This document shows, piece after piece, positions 50,501 through 58,041 of a DNA stretch of 64,000 nt (within the stretch, counting starts at the first letter, position 1; the number at the start of each line of letters is the position of its first letter). Position numbers and translations under genes: made by a program. Source of the DNA: Bin87 sp965261925. Lineage in GTDB: Bacteria; Chloroflexota; Dehalococcoidia; Lucifugimonadales; UBA3495. Under the pieces are notes generated by a model. It saw only the letters and a list, made by a program, of their open reading frames with translations. It was not told the DNA's origin and did no database searches. The stretch is taken from positions 744,001 to 808,000 of the forward strand of contig OZ253486.1 of NCBI GenBank assembly GCA_965261925.1, written 5' to 3'.

Positions 50501-53038
50501 ATCGCCGTATACTTCGCTTTCCAAATCGCCGTATACTTCGCTCGCGAACCATTGTGCGGTGCCTTCGCTCAACCACTTGCCTGGGCCACCCTTATTTATG
50601 GACAATTTATTGCGGCTCCCCGCTATAACGGTATCGCTGTGACCTTGAAGATGATGAAAATATTCATGCAGTGCAACAAACTTAATCAACTCATACGAAT
50701 TCGTGTTGTCATCAGTAATATGAAGCACCTTCCTGCCTTCCAGTGAAGCTACGAAACCTAATGCATCGGGTTTGAAAAACCCAATCAAAGTTATATATGC
50801 TGAAACATGATCAAGGGTAAAACCTAGATTCATCGGGTGGATATGAACCTCGAAATTGCTATCGTAACCTAACCCCAATTCCTCTGCCGCCGCCTGGGCC
50901 CCGATAAGCCAGGAGACAATGTCATGGGGACTACGTCCCCAGGGACACCCGGTGTGCTGGTTTACCTCACCACCCTCAGCTAGCCAACGGCATCCTTCAC
51001 CCCAACCTCTTATCCAAATATCAACGTCTTCATCGTGCTCGTAGGTGCAGCGATGGGCGCCGCCTTTCAAAAAGAGGAAAAATGACCATTCAACGAACTT
51101 ACAGTCAATATCTTCTACTGGCGGTGGTTCGGGGCAAAGCGGAGCACCCGCCACGGTCCAACTTTCGCACATCGCATGGGTTTCCCTGTCATCGATGGAG
51201 TGTGGACCGGCGTGGATGGGATTAACGCCTCCGTTGGGGTTGAGCGGGTCAACGCGCATCGCGATGTCGACAGGTCGGTTCTCGGGTCCGAAAAGGTGCT
51301 CATCACCGTCGTCGGGAGGATAGCTCATATTTTGCGGTGTCGCCTGGAAAGGCATTGCAGGTTCGTTCACATGGAATCCGAAGAAAGCCAGCCCCTGCAT
51401 CCCCTCTAGCGACATGATGTAGGTCAAATCATCCAGGTTGTCGCCTTCGAATGAGAAGCCAACGGACACCGGGCTCCAGTAGAGGCCGTCCACCTCCGAG
51501 ATCTCCGCGTAGGCGTAGAGATTGACGTCTGTGAACTGAGTTCCCTCGGGAAGATCGTCCACCAGTTCCCCTATGGGAAGCCGAAGCTCCACCGGGGTTT
51601 CGAACTCCCCTTTCCCCAGGAACACATCGGTGAGAGGCGTGATCCAAGAAGGGACCTCAGGCACGTTTTCCTCCGGGGCGAGCTCAAATATCTTTCGCAG
51701 TTCCGCCAGTGTCCGGATGGTGATCGGGGGCTCATCCTCGGGTGAGGGTGAGGTTATGGACAGGCCTTCCAGGTTGGTGTCCGGGTCGGTAATTATCAGC
51801 ACGTTCCCGTCCGTTTCCGACCTGGTGATGGAACTCCTGATGCTTCGCGGGTCCATTACCATGATTTCAAAGGTGGCCTCATCAACCAGCGTGCCGTCGG
51901 TCACTGTGATCGTTAGGTCAAAGGAACGGCCCTCGTCTTCCTCCTGCGGCGTCCACGTGACAAGGCCTCTATCTGGGTCGATAACCATGCCTTCCGGCGC
52001 TTGAGGCAACGTGAAATACAGCCGGTATCTCCCCGTGTAATCCACCGACGGGTAGATCACCACGGGAATGTCGGCGATAAACGGCCCCAACTGCTCGGGA
52101 GGTTCGATCTCCAGCCTCACACGACGTGAGCCTGAAGACCCCCCGCCACCACCAGAGGAACCGGAGCCCGAAGTTGACGACGAACTGCTGCGCGGGCGTG
52201 CCCGGGTGGTGAGTGAAACGGTCGCCAGTCCCGTTTCTGTGCCGACGTCATCCACCGCAATCACCAGCAACCGCAAAGTGGTGCTGTAGGTGCTCGGCGC
52301 AATTAGCGTGGAGATCAGGGTGCATTCCTGCTCCAGGCCGTTCTCGCATTCGACCTTAGCAAACTCAGTCCCGTCCTCAGCAACCAACGCCAGGTAAGCC
52401 AGGCCCCCGTCAGCATCGACGACCTGCAACGTGATCTGGACTTCCTGCCCCGGCTCAAGCCCGTCGCGGGTAACCTCGTCGGTGTCGACGGTCACACCGT
52501 CGAGCTCCCACAAAGTAAGCACCGGCTGGACAATGTCGTCCTCTGGAAGAGGTACGGTTGGCATGCCGACCGGCAGAGGCGGTGTGGGGGTCGCACCTGG
52601 CCCAGGGGCGCTTGCCGATTCCGCGGGTTCATCGCTTTCCCTCAGAAACAGGACCTGCCTCGGATCGTCCAGATCGGTCGTCGCCCCAGGCTCCCGCACG
52701 ATCAGGTAACACACTCGGTCCGACGACCCGGTGATGTATCCCCCGTCCCCTTGGGCAGCGGGATACGCCCGCACAGTGGTGTAGCCGTTGCTGTCGGCGC
52801 CACGGATGATGTACCAGTGCTCGCCTTCTCCGTCGGCGTAAAAGTCGTCGTACTGGATGCGGCCGCGGTCGTCTCCCCGCAGAAGCCCCGCGTATCCCTG
52901 GCCCGGCCAGTCCACCGGACACTTCGGAGCGCCCTGCGCCGCAGCCCATCCTGCCAGACCTGCGGACGCCAGGGCCGCGACTGCCAGTACAAGCAGGAGA
53001 ACGTTTCGGAGGCTCCGCACGGATTTCAATGCATGCAC
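47573..53038 (-). CDS. Giant secreted metalloprotease-leucine-rich-repeat protein
   Basis: The 1,821-residue protein has a signal peptide (LRNVLLLVLAVAALASAGLA), a novel N-terminal domain, a Ser/Gly linker near residues 285-305 and a putative-Ig (He_PIG-like) domain at about 335-400 (GLVTWTPQEEDEGRSFDLTI). A zinc-protease core follows: HEYFHHLQGH at residues 791-800 (HExxH) and LSEGTAQWFASEV with the third ligand Glu825, a gluzincin layout. A beta-rich part leads to about 25 repeats of the plant type (L-x-x-N-x-L-t-G-x-I-P-x-x-L-G-x-L) at about 1195-1800. The C-terminus (GCIPPALHVINDNDLSSLGL-VDCQ) has a cap cysteine. No anchor motif is seen, so it is probably released. Plant-type LRRs bind proteins or glycans; a role in targeting the protease to a host or prey surface is inference. 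A perfect in-frame 24-bp duplication lies at 50495. Confidence 0.9.
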   Translation of the reverse strand: MHALKSVRSLRNVLLLVLAVAALASAGLAGWAAAQGAPKCPVDWPGQGYAGLLRGDDRGRIQYDDFYADGEGEHWYIIRGADSNGYTTVRAYPAAQGDGGYITGSSDRVCYLIVREPGATTDLDDPRQVLFLRESDEPAESASAPGPGATPTPPLPVGMPTVPLPEDDIVQPVLTLWELDGVTVDTDEVTRDGLEPGQEVQITLQVVDADGGLAYLALVAEDGTEFAKVECENGLEQECTLISTLIAPSTYSTTLRLLVIAVDDVGTETGLATVSLTTRARPRSSSSSTSGSGSSGGGGGSSGSRRVRLEIEPPEQLGPFIADIPVVIYPSVDYTGRYRLYFTLPQAPEGMVIDPDRGLVTWTPQEEDEGRSFDLTITVTDGTLVDEATFEIMVMDPRSIRSSITRSETDGNVLIITDPDTNLEGLSITSPSPEDEPPITIRTLAELRKIFELAPEENVPEVPSWITPLTDVFLGKGEFETPVELRLPIGELVDDLPEGTQFTDVNLYAYAEISEVDGLYWSPVSVGFSFEGDNLDDLTYIMSLEGMQGLAFFGFHVNEPAMPFQATPQNMSYPPDDGDEHLFGPENRPVDIAMRVDPLNPNGGVNPIHAGPHSIDDRETHAMCESWTVAGAPLCPEPPPVEDIDCKFVEWSFFLFLKGGAHRCTYEHDEDVDIWIRGWGEGCRWLAEGGEVNQHTGCPWGRSPHDIVSWLIGAQAAAEELGLGYDSNFEVHIHPMNLGFTLDHVSAYITLIGFFKPDALGFVASLEGRKVLHITDDNTNSYELIKFVALHEYFHHLQGHSDTVIAGSRNKLSINKGGPGKWLSEGTAQWFASEVYGDLESEVYGDLEAVFVDYFTTGARIMEVGLDSLPESNDKRKNAYERRLFFKFLFDKCNIFHSNVRALLNDRSGELGVQDKTGSHNLNNVIAASDCDFGNHLDQGEEDRSDNIETAITYYQYATQFRTQLSLLYETSHGKLFDLRHGSSNVLDPPLIVLPTNVPEGEPFVYRLSLPPFNDPVQPTPFSIPSTGAYSVEVGPTLGSMPNSAVTELVVVPVTGELIVSMMAYADQVSRDDFNAMNTIGPDEALHAWFSTRDTHSYVISNTTVPVFTFTVVNPSPDNAVKANIFIRIRNELDVPHPEDLVSPDLFALSIDRPVLVELYNGTDGPNWLSNRFWLAQDDQMKSFRIDTWYGVYTNSNRRVTALTLSNNDMRGEIPTSLDELEKLRWLHLAFNELNGEIPESLGDLTDLYALDLRNNELTGSIPASLGKLSQLNWMDLSENDLTGTIPTEFESLTELNGLALNENELTGPIPAGLGMLEELETLALYSNELSGGIPQELGTLTDLRSLSLRGNQLTGEIPDALGELDNLEHLDLGGNFLSGSIPDDFWELRNLDLMDLSGNDLTGGIPESVQNFAGLRFLDLGRNNLGGDDSDTLNDLFQNFNARAVLRHVDLSYNNFKGDMPTSVYRLTRVLRLDLSNNQFTGQISKDIELLDTLYRLDWSDNDLTGELPAELGDLHNLERLYLDDNQFTDAIPTELGDLGNLEDLRLNENMLTGAIPTELGDLYSLERLYLHENQLDGSIPASLGDLYNLERLYLHDNDLDGSIPAELGSLGDQSVLDELRLENNQLSGAIPAELGDLVSLTELNLGSNSLDGAIPTALGDLANLEELLLNNNGLTGAIPAELGDLAALTDLDLSHNQLAQAIPTDLGDLSLLESLRLNNNALADPIPTELGGLANLRILHLNSNQLTGGIPTELGQLTNLEELVLDSNTLVSTIPAELANLTNLDVLRLSGNTITGCIPPALHVINDNDLSSLGLVDCQ
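50495..50542. repeat. Tandem 24-bp duplication
   Basis: The 24-base unit starting ttccaaatcgccgtatac occurs twice at 50495-50518 and 50519-50542, doubling ESEVYGDL right behind the protease active-site glutamate without breaking the frame. Confidence 0.95.
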
Positions 53039-53487
53039 CCCGTTTCAAAGCCGGAAAACTGGCATCAATGGGACATGTTGCGCGGTTTTGGGTGTGGCGT
53101 AGCCTTTCTGTGTTGTACTTGGGCGCGCCGCTCCCGACCATCACCGCGTTGGGGCCGGACGGTAGTCGCTGGCAGGCCTGATGTCCATGCGTACATGGCA
53201 CCGGAACGGAAACATCGGCGGTTCCGCGCTGTCCAGGTGGGTATGTTGATGCAGGATTACCGCGAAAATGTTCCGCTACAGGACGGCGAAAGGGATTGAC
53301 CCAGACCAGGTGACGGACCCCATGGCGGAGTTCAGCGACCTGCATCGATCATCCACGGTTAAACCACCGTAGGTCAGCTGGAAAAGGCACAGATTCTGCC
53401 GGCGCTCCGGCGGCTGCAAATCTTCTATGAAAATTTGAAAGGCCCGGTATGATGTTGGCAAATCCGGTGGGAAAGGGAAAATACCAG
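53039..53487. other. Upstream region of the LRR-protease gene
   Basis: No gene is recognised. The promoter of the giant gene must lie here. Short frames on both strands look random. The region separates the gene from an ISAs1 remnant. Confidence 0.45.
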
Positions 53488-53795
53488 GGCCGAATTGGCC
53501 GACGTATTCGCCGACCTGGAGGATCCGTGCGCAGCCAACGCTCGGCGCCATTCCCAATGACATCCTGGTCATCGCACTATGCACCATCGCCGGCGGCGGC
53601 CGGACTTGCACCGACACGGAACTCTTCGGCAACCCCAAACGGGATTTCCTGCAATCTTTTCTGAGCCCGGAAAGCGTCATCCCCAGCCACGACACCTTTT
53701 CCTGTGTGCTGGGCCGGCTGGATCTGGAGGCTTTCCAGGGGTGGTTTCTGGGTTTCGTGCCGCAGCTCACCGAGGGCCATCAGGGTGTGGTGGCT
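53488..53795 (+). pseudogene. ISAs1-family transposase, N-terminal fragment
   Basis: The pieces ELADVFADLEDPCAANARRH (then a one-base frameshift near 53558), DILVIALCTIAGGGRTCTDT, ELFGNPKRDFLQSFLSPESV, IPSHDTFSCVLGRLDLEAFQ and LTEGHQGVVA match the start of ISAs1 transposases. The gene is cut at 53796 exactly where a MITE-type end (TCACGCGTACCC) begins, just before the catalytic VDGKT motif would follow. Confidence 0.85.
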
Positions 53796-53891
53796 CACGC
53801 GTACCCAGTTTGAGGCAGGGGGTTAAAAAAGGTCGGCATCTCCGGGTAAGGAACGGGTTACCTGCCACGTTCCTGCCTGGGGAGGCCGACC

Positions 53892-54242
53892 ATGCCATGG
53901 TATCGCCGTATCGCCACCTTTCTGAACGGCGCGCTGCGGGAGGTTCGGGCCACCCGCCGCACCAACCTGGCCTTGCTCACCCCTGCCATCTTGGATCGGC
54001 GCATCCTGGCCATCTCGGTGTTGGTAATGACCTGGCTCGGTCAGTTACCCTACACACACCACCAGCGGAAGAAGCGGCTGTTTCGCTTGCTGTACGACAC
54101 CCGCTTTGACACCGTGGCGGTGCAGACCGTGCTGTTGGGACCCATCTGTCAGGCGGCCCGGTTGCGGGAGCTGCCACCGACGACGTCAACTGTACCCCGT
54201 ATTTCTCCTGAACCATGGATGTCGCACCTCCCACACCGTTGA
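53892..54242 (+). pseudogene. Transposase N-terminal fragment (unassigned DDE family)
   Basis: ATG 53892 gives MPWYRRIATFLNGALREVRA, TRRTNLALLTPAILDRRILA and YTHHQRKKRLFRLLYDTRFD, a start seen in DDE transposases that carry a helical N-terminal domain. After about 54170 the frame no longer resembles protein. The upstream hairpin ggtcggc...gccgacc (53829-53895) may be an IS end. Confidence 0.55.
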
Positions 54243-54537
54243 TTGCTACCCAGCGTAGCCACTCCGGCTCACCTCCCGCCGTATCTGTCGATACAGGTTT
54301 GACTGAAAACTAGCTGATAGATGTTACTCGTCATAATTCGCTCTTTACTGTACGGTAAGCCATTGTAGCTCCAGACGTCGATGTTGACGTGGGGATACAT
54401 CCCCGGCTCCGGCTACCCTGATCATGGCTGACACTCATCGTCGGGATGCGACTTCGTTGCCGCCCGCCCCTGCTCCCGTGTAAAATGCCGGCTCAGTTAA
54501 TCATGATCCTCGCTACCGCACTCCACGGAGGTTCCCC
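54243..54537. other. Right border of the mobile-element region
   Basis: No gene is seen. This AT-richer stretch joins the last transposase fragment to the conserved block that starts with the GlcG-like gene. Confidence 0.5.
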
Positions 54538-54957
54538 ATGTACCAGAGGCCCACTCTGAGCCTGAGCCAGGTCCGCGCCGCCATGAACGCCATGCTGGAC
54601 CAGGCCGAACAGGAACCCGATCGCCCCCTGGCCATCGCCATCGTCGACGCCGACGCCAAGATGCTGAGCTACGCCCGCATGGACAACTGCCGCGCCCTGC
54701 CCCAGCGCATGGCCGTCAGCAAGGCTTACACCTCCGCCATGTCCGGGTCGGACTCCAACGCCTACGCCGAGCGCCTGAAGAACGAGGGACGTAACATCGC
54801 TGACTTCGGAGACTCGCAACTGGTGGCAGTGCAGGGCGCCGTCGTCGTGCGCGACCCGGGGACCGACCTGGTGCTGGGCGCCATCGGCGTCAGCGGCCTG
54901 TCCGCCCAGGAGGACGAGGACCTGGCCCGCCTGGGGTCGCAGGCGCTGGGGCTGTAG
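54538..54957 (+). CDS. GlcG/HbpS-family (heme-degrading/binding domain) protein
   Basis: The 139-residue product reads LSLSQVRAAMNAMLDQAEQE, PLAIAIVDADAKMLSYARMD, RMAVSKAYTSAMSGSDSNAY and LVLGAIGVSGLSAQEDEDLA. This is the DUF336 fold known from GlcG and the heme-binding HbpS; members sense or bind small ligands or cofactors. There is no signal peptide, so it is cytoplasmic. ATG 54538 is preceded by CGGAGGTTCCCC. Confidence 0.88.
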   Translation: MYQRPTLSLSQVRAAMNAMLDQAEQEPDRPLAIAIVDADAKMLSYARMDNCRALPQRMAVSKAYTSAMSGSDSNAYAERLKNEGRNIADFGDSQLVAVQGAVVVRDPGTDLVLGAIGVSGLSAQEDEDLARLGSQALGL

Positions 54958-54995
54958 CGCGCTGCGCTTCTCCAATGGGAACGGGAGGCCGGGCC

Positions 54996-56249
54996 ATGGC
55001 AGCCGTCGATGCCACTGCCGGCGCCGCGGAGGATTCGGCCCGGCCGACGTACGCAGGCAACATGCTCATCCACCGACTGAAAATCAGCGGAATGCTGTCA
55101 TTCGGGCAAGAAGGTATTGACCTGCCGATGGAGCCCCTTAACGTGCTCATCGGGCCCAACGGGTCGGGCAAGTCCAACTTCATCGAAGCACTGGCTTTGC
55201 TGCAGGCGGCGCCGCGGGATCTGTCCGCACCGGTGAAGCGGATGGGCGGCATTTCGGAGTGGCTGTGGAAAGGAGATGGGGCGCAAGGAGGTGCAACTCT
55301 AGATGCAGTGATTGGCTACCCGGAAGGCACGATGCCCTTACGCCACGAAATGACGTTCTGTCAAACTGGGGAACAGTTCGAGATCATATTCGAAACCGTG
55401 GAAAATGAGCCTTCCACCACTGATGAGATCGACACTGACCTACACTACTTGTACCTGCGTGGCAACCCGTCAATCAGTGAGGTTGATTATGAAACCAGAG
55501 GTAGGTATAGGTTGCGAAACCTCGGTCACGGCACGTTGATTCGCGATGCATCGATACTCTCACAGAGAGAAGACCCAGATCGTTATCCAGCATTGGCGTG
55601 GCTGCAGCAGCAATATAGGCAAATCAAGCTATACCGAAATTGGGAGTTTGGGCCGGATGCGGGACTGCGTAGGTCACCGCGAGCAGACGAACCCAGCGCA
55701 TTTCTGACGGAGCGCGGCGAGAACCTGCCACTGGTTCTGTCCAAGCTGCGGGGCGACCGACGCCAGACTTTAGTCAAATCACTGCAACAGCTTTACGATG
55801 GCATTGAGGATTTCCAGGTCGAGGTTGGTGGCGGACGCGCTGAGCTTTTCATAGTCGAACGCGGCGCCGGCGAGCGATACATACCCGCGTCCCGCCTGTC
55901 CGACGGCACACTGCGCTACATGGCGTTGGCGGCCATTTTGCTGGACCCGGAGCCGCCGCCGCTGGTGGTAATCGAGGAGCCGGAGTTGGGGTTGCACCCG
56001 GACGTGGTACTCGGCATCGGGGAAATGCTGGTCGAAGCCTCCAAGCGTACGCAGCTAGTCATAACTACCCATTCGCGCACGTTGATAGACGCACTCCATG
56101 ACCAACCATCAAGCGTGGTGGTGTGCGAAAAACACGACGGGAAATCCATCTTTGAGCGATTGGAGCCCGCCCCATTGAAAAAATGGTTGGACAAGTACAG
56201 TCTCGGTAATCTGTGGAGCGCCGGCGATTTAGGAGGAAACCGGTGGTGA
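54996..56249 (+). CDS. AAA-family (ABC-type/OLD-like) ATPase
   Basis: The protein has the N-terminal ABC/SMC-type start HRLKISGMLSFGQEGIDLPM with Walker A NVLIGPNGSGKSNFIEALAL, a signature-like ASRLSDGTLRYMALAAILLD, Walker B PPLVVIEEPELGLHPDVVLG and a His switch ITTHSRTLIDALHD. This is AAA_21 (Overcoming-lysogeny-defect-like). The TOPRIM part of OLD proteins is not fused but seems to be supplied by the overlapping DUF4276 gene. Start: ATG 54996 follows GGGAGGCC; ATG 55062 is also possible and lies right before the conserved domain. Confidence 0.88.
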   Translation: MAAVDATAGAAEDSARPTYAGNMLIHRLKISGMLSFGQEGIDLPMEPLNVLIGPNGSGKSNFIEALALLQAAPRDLSAPVKRMGGISEWLWKGDGAQGGATLDAVIGYPEGTMPLRHEMTFCQTGEQFEIIFETVENEPSTTDEIDTDLHYLYLRGNPSISEVDYETRGRYRLRNLGHGTLIRDASILSQREDPDRYPALAWLQQQYRQIKLYRNWEFGPDAGLRRSPRADEPSAFLTERGENLPLVLSKLRGDRRQTLVKSLQQLYDGIEDFQVEVGGGRAELFIVERGAGERYIPASRLSDGTLRYMALAAILLDPEPPPLVVIEEPELGLHPDVVLGIGEMLVEASKRTQLVITTHSRTLIDALHDQPSSVVVCEKHDGKSIFERLEPAPLKKWLDKYSLGNLWSAGDLGGNRW

Positions 56250-56851
56250 AGGCCAGGATATTTATTGAAGGTGGCAGCCCCGGTGAAACCTCCGATGCGA
56301 TTTTCAAGCAATCCTGGCAAAAGTTCTTCCACGCCGCCGGCCTCACCGGTCGGATGCCAGCAGTAGTACGGGGAACCAACAGAAACGAAACATTCGACAA
56401 GTTCAAGGACGCCTTGTCGCACCAGACCCGCATCAAACAACGGCACGAGAGATTGTTGCTTCTCGTAGATAGCGAAGGGCCGGTCATCGCCGAACATACC
56501 GCATGGCAACATTTGAAAGATCGGCCAGAAGACGATTGGGACGAACCTCCCCTTGCCGGCCATGACAGCGCGTTTCTGATGGTTCAATTCATGGAAACAT
56601 GGTTTCTGTCGGACCGTGATGCGTTGCAAACAGTATTCGGACAGAATTTCAATTCAACCCCGGTCAGAGCCTGGTCCAATTTGGAAGCAGTCCCCAAGGA
56701 CACTGTCCTTGATACTCTAAAGCGCGCCACCAATGGTCGCTACGAGAAGGGTACAGTTTCATTTCGTATGCTGGCAAAAATTGATCCTGATCTGGTCGCC
56801 GCGGCCTGCCCCCATGCGAAAGAGCTGCTGGATTTCCTGCGTAGTCTATAA
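56243..56851 (+). CDS. DUF4276 family protein (TOPRIM-like)
   Basis: From GTG 56243 (AGGAGG at 56231) the 202-residue protein reads KARIFIEGGSPGETSDAIFK, RGTNRNETFDKFKDALSHQT, LLLLVDSEGPV and MVQFMETWFLSDRDAL. The glutamate in FIEGG and the D-S-E of VDSEGP are the acidic positions expected of a TOPRIM-type active site. The gene overlaps the ATPase gene by seven bases, so the two are a strict pair. DUF4276 is commonly found next to AAA ATPases, and the arrangement parallels PARIS and AbiL defence pairs; this is analogy only. Confidence 0.85.
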   Translation: MVKARIFIEGGSPGETSDAIFKQSWQKFFHAAGLTGRMPAVVRGTNRNETFDKFKDALSHQTRIKQRHERLLLLVDSEGPVIAEHTAWQHLKDRPEDDWDEPPLAGHDSAFLMVQFMETWFLSDRDALQTVFGQNFNSTPVRAWSNLEAVPKDTVLDTLKRATNGRYEKGTVSFRMLAKIDPDLVAAACPHAKELLDFLRSL

Positions 56852-56891
56852 TCCGTAACAAGCTGCCAGAACATTACCGGAGGCCCTCCCC

Positions 56892-57764
56892 ATGCCCAAC
56901 CCTCGCGCCGAGTTCTCGCCTATCTTCGACCGGCCCAAGCTGACGCTGCCCGACGGGGCGAAGGTGGCCGTCTGGTTCATCATCAACATCGAGGAGTGGG
57001 ACATCGACCAGCCCATGGCGCGGACCGTGCTGCCCTCGCCTCAGGGCGCGGCAACCTCGCCGGACATCCCCAACTACTCCTGGTTCGACTACGGCATGCG
57101 GGTGGGCTTCTGGCGGATGCAAAAGGCGCTGGCGGACTTCAACCTGCCCTGCACCATCAGCCTGAACGCCGCAGTCTGCGAGGCATATCCCCAGCTGGTG
57201 CAGTCGTGTCTCGACCTGGACTGGGAGCTGCTGGGACACGGCTACATCCAGCAGGTGCTGCACAAGGAACCCGACGAGCGGGTCACCATCCGCAAGACCA
57301 TTGAGGTCATTCGGGAGTTCAGCGGCAGCGCGCCCCGCGGCTGGATGGGGCCGGGCCTGGCCGAGACCTACCACACGCCGGACATCCTCGCCGAGGAGGG
57401 CATCGAGTACGTCGCCGACTGGGTCAACGACGACCAGCCCTACGAGATGCAGGTCAAGTCGGGCCGCCTCGTGGCGTTGCCCTATACAGTGGAGCTGAAC
57501 GACATACCCATCTACCTGGTACAGCACCACTCCGCGCCGGAGCTGTTCCGGCGGGCCAAGGACTCGCTGGAGATCATGCTCGCCGAGGGCGAGGACAATT
57601 CCAGGGTTATGGCCATATCCATGCACCCGTATATCACCGGCGCGGCCCACCGCATCGGCCATTTCCGCCGCCTGCTGGAGTACATCACGCAACTCGATGG
57701 GGTATCATTCTGGACCGGCAGCGGTATCCTGGACTGGTACAACGACCAGCAGGCCGCCCGCTGA
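56892..57764 (+). CDS. Polysaccharide-deacetylase-family (NodB/PuuE-like) protein
   Basis: The 290-residue product begins PNPRAEFSPIFDRPKLTLPD and contains FIINIEEWDIDQPMARTVLP (metal-binding position altered from the usual TFDD), WELLGHGYIQQVLHKEPDE (second motif), APRGWMGPGLAETYHTPDIL and MAISMHPYITGAAHRIGHFR (HPY motif). This is the PuuE-type cyclic-amide hydrolase/allantoinase branch and not a chitin deacetylase. Likely substrates are ureides or similar; not proven. ATG 56892 follows GGAGGCCCTCCCC. Confidence 0.88.
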   Translation: MPNPRAEFSPIFDRPKLTLPDGAKVAVWFIINIEEWDIDQPMARTVLPSPQGAATSPDIPNYSWFDYGMRVGFWRMQKALADFNLPCTISLNAAVCEAYPQLVQSCLDLDWELLGHGYIQQVLHKEPDERVTIRKTIEVIREFSGSAPRGWMGPGLAETYHTPDILAEEGIEYVADWVNDDQPYEMQVKSGRLVALPYTVELNDIPIYLVQHHSAPELFRRAKDSLEIMLAEGEDNSRVMAISMHPYITGAAHRIGHFRRLLEYITQLDGVSFWTGSGILDWYNDQQAAR

Positions 57765-58041
57765 TGGGCCAATTGTCCATAAGTCGTCGATAACTCGTAT
57801 ATAATTATCAGAAGTGCGTGGGCCAACCGAATACAACCTGTCGGCCAACCGACAGTTCGCGCGGATAAATTTCCCGCCACTTCCACGGGACACTTCCCCT
57901 GCCGCTCTGTCCACGCCGTTTCACGTCTCAATCCACTCGATCTAACCCAGTTATCAACAGACAATCCAAGATGGCGTCACGGATGCTATGAACACTATGA
58001 ACACCCGTATCATTACCACTATTACCTTTAGAGATTGATCT
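57765..58041. other. Upstream region of obg
   Basis: The region is AT-richer than its surroundings and has no gene. TATAAT at about 57799-57804 may be a -10 but is far (240 bases) from obg. It is the likely promoter and leader region of the obg-nadD operon. Confidence 0.35.

Noticed and set aside
51115..51323. Short frames inside the metalloprotease gene
   Set aside because: Shadows of the 1,821-codon frame without start signals.
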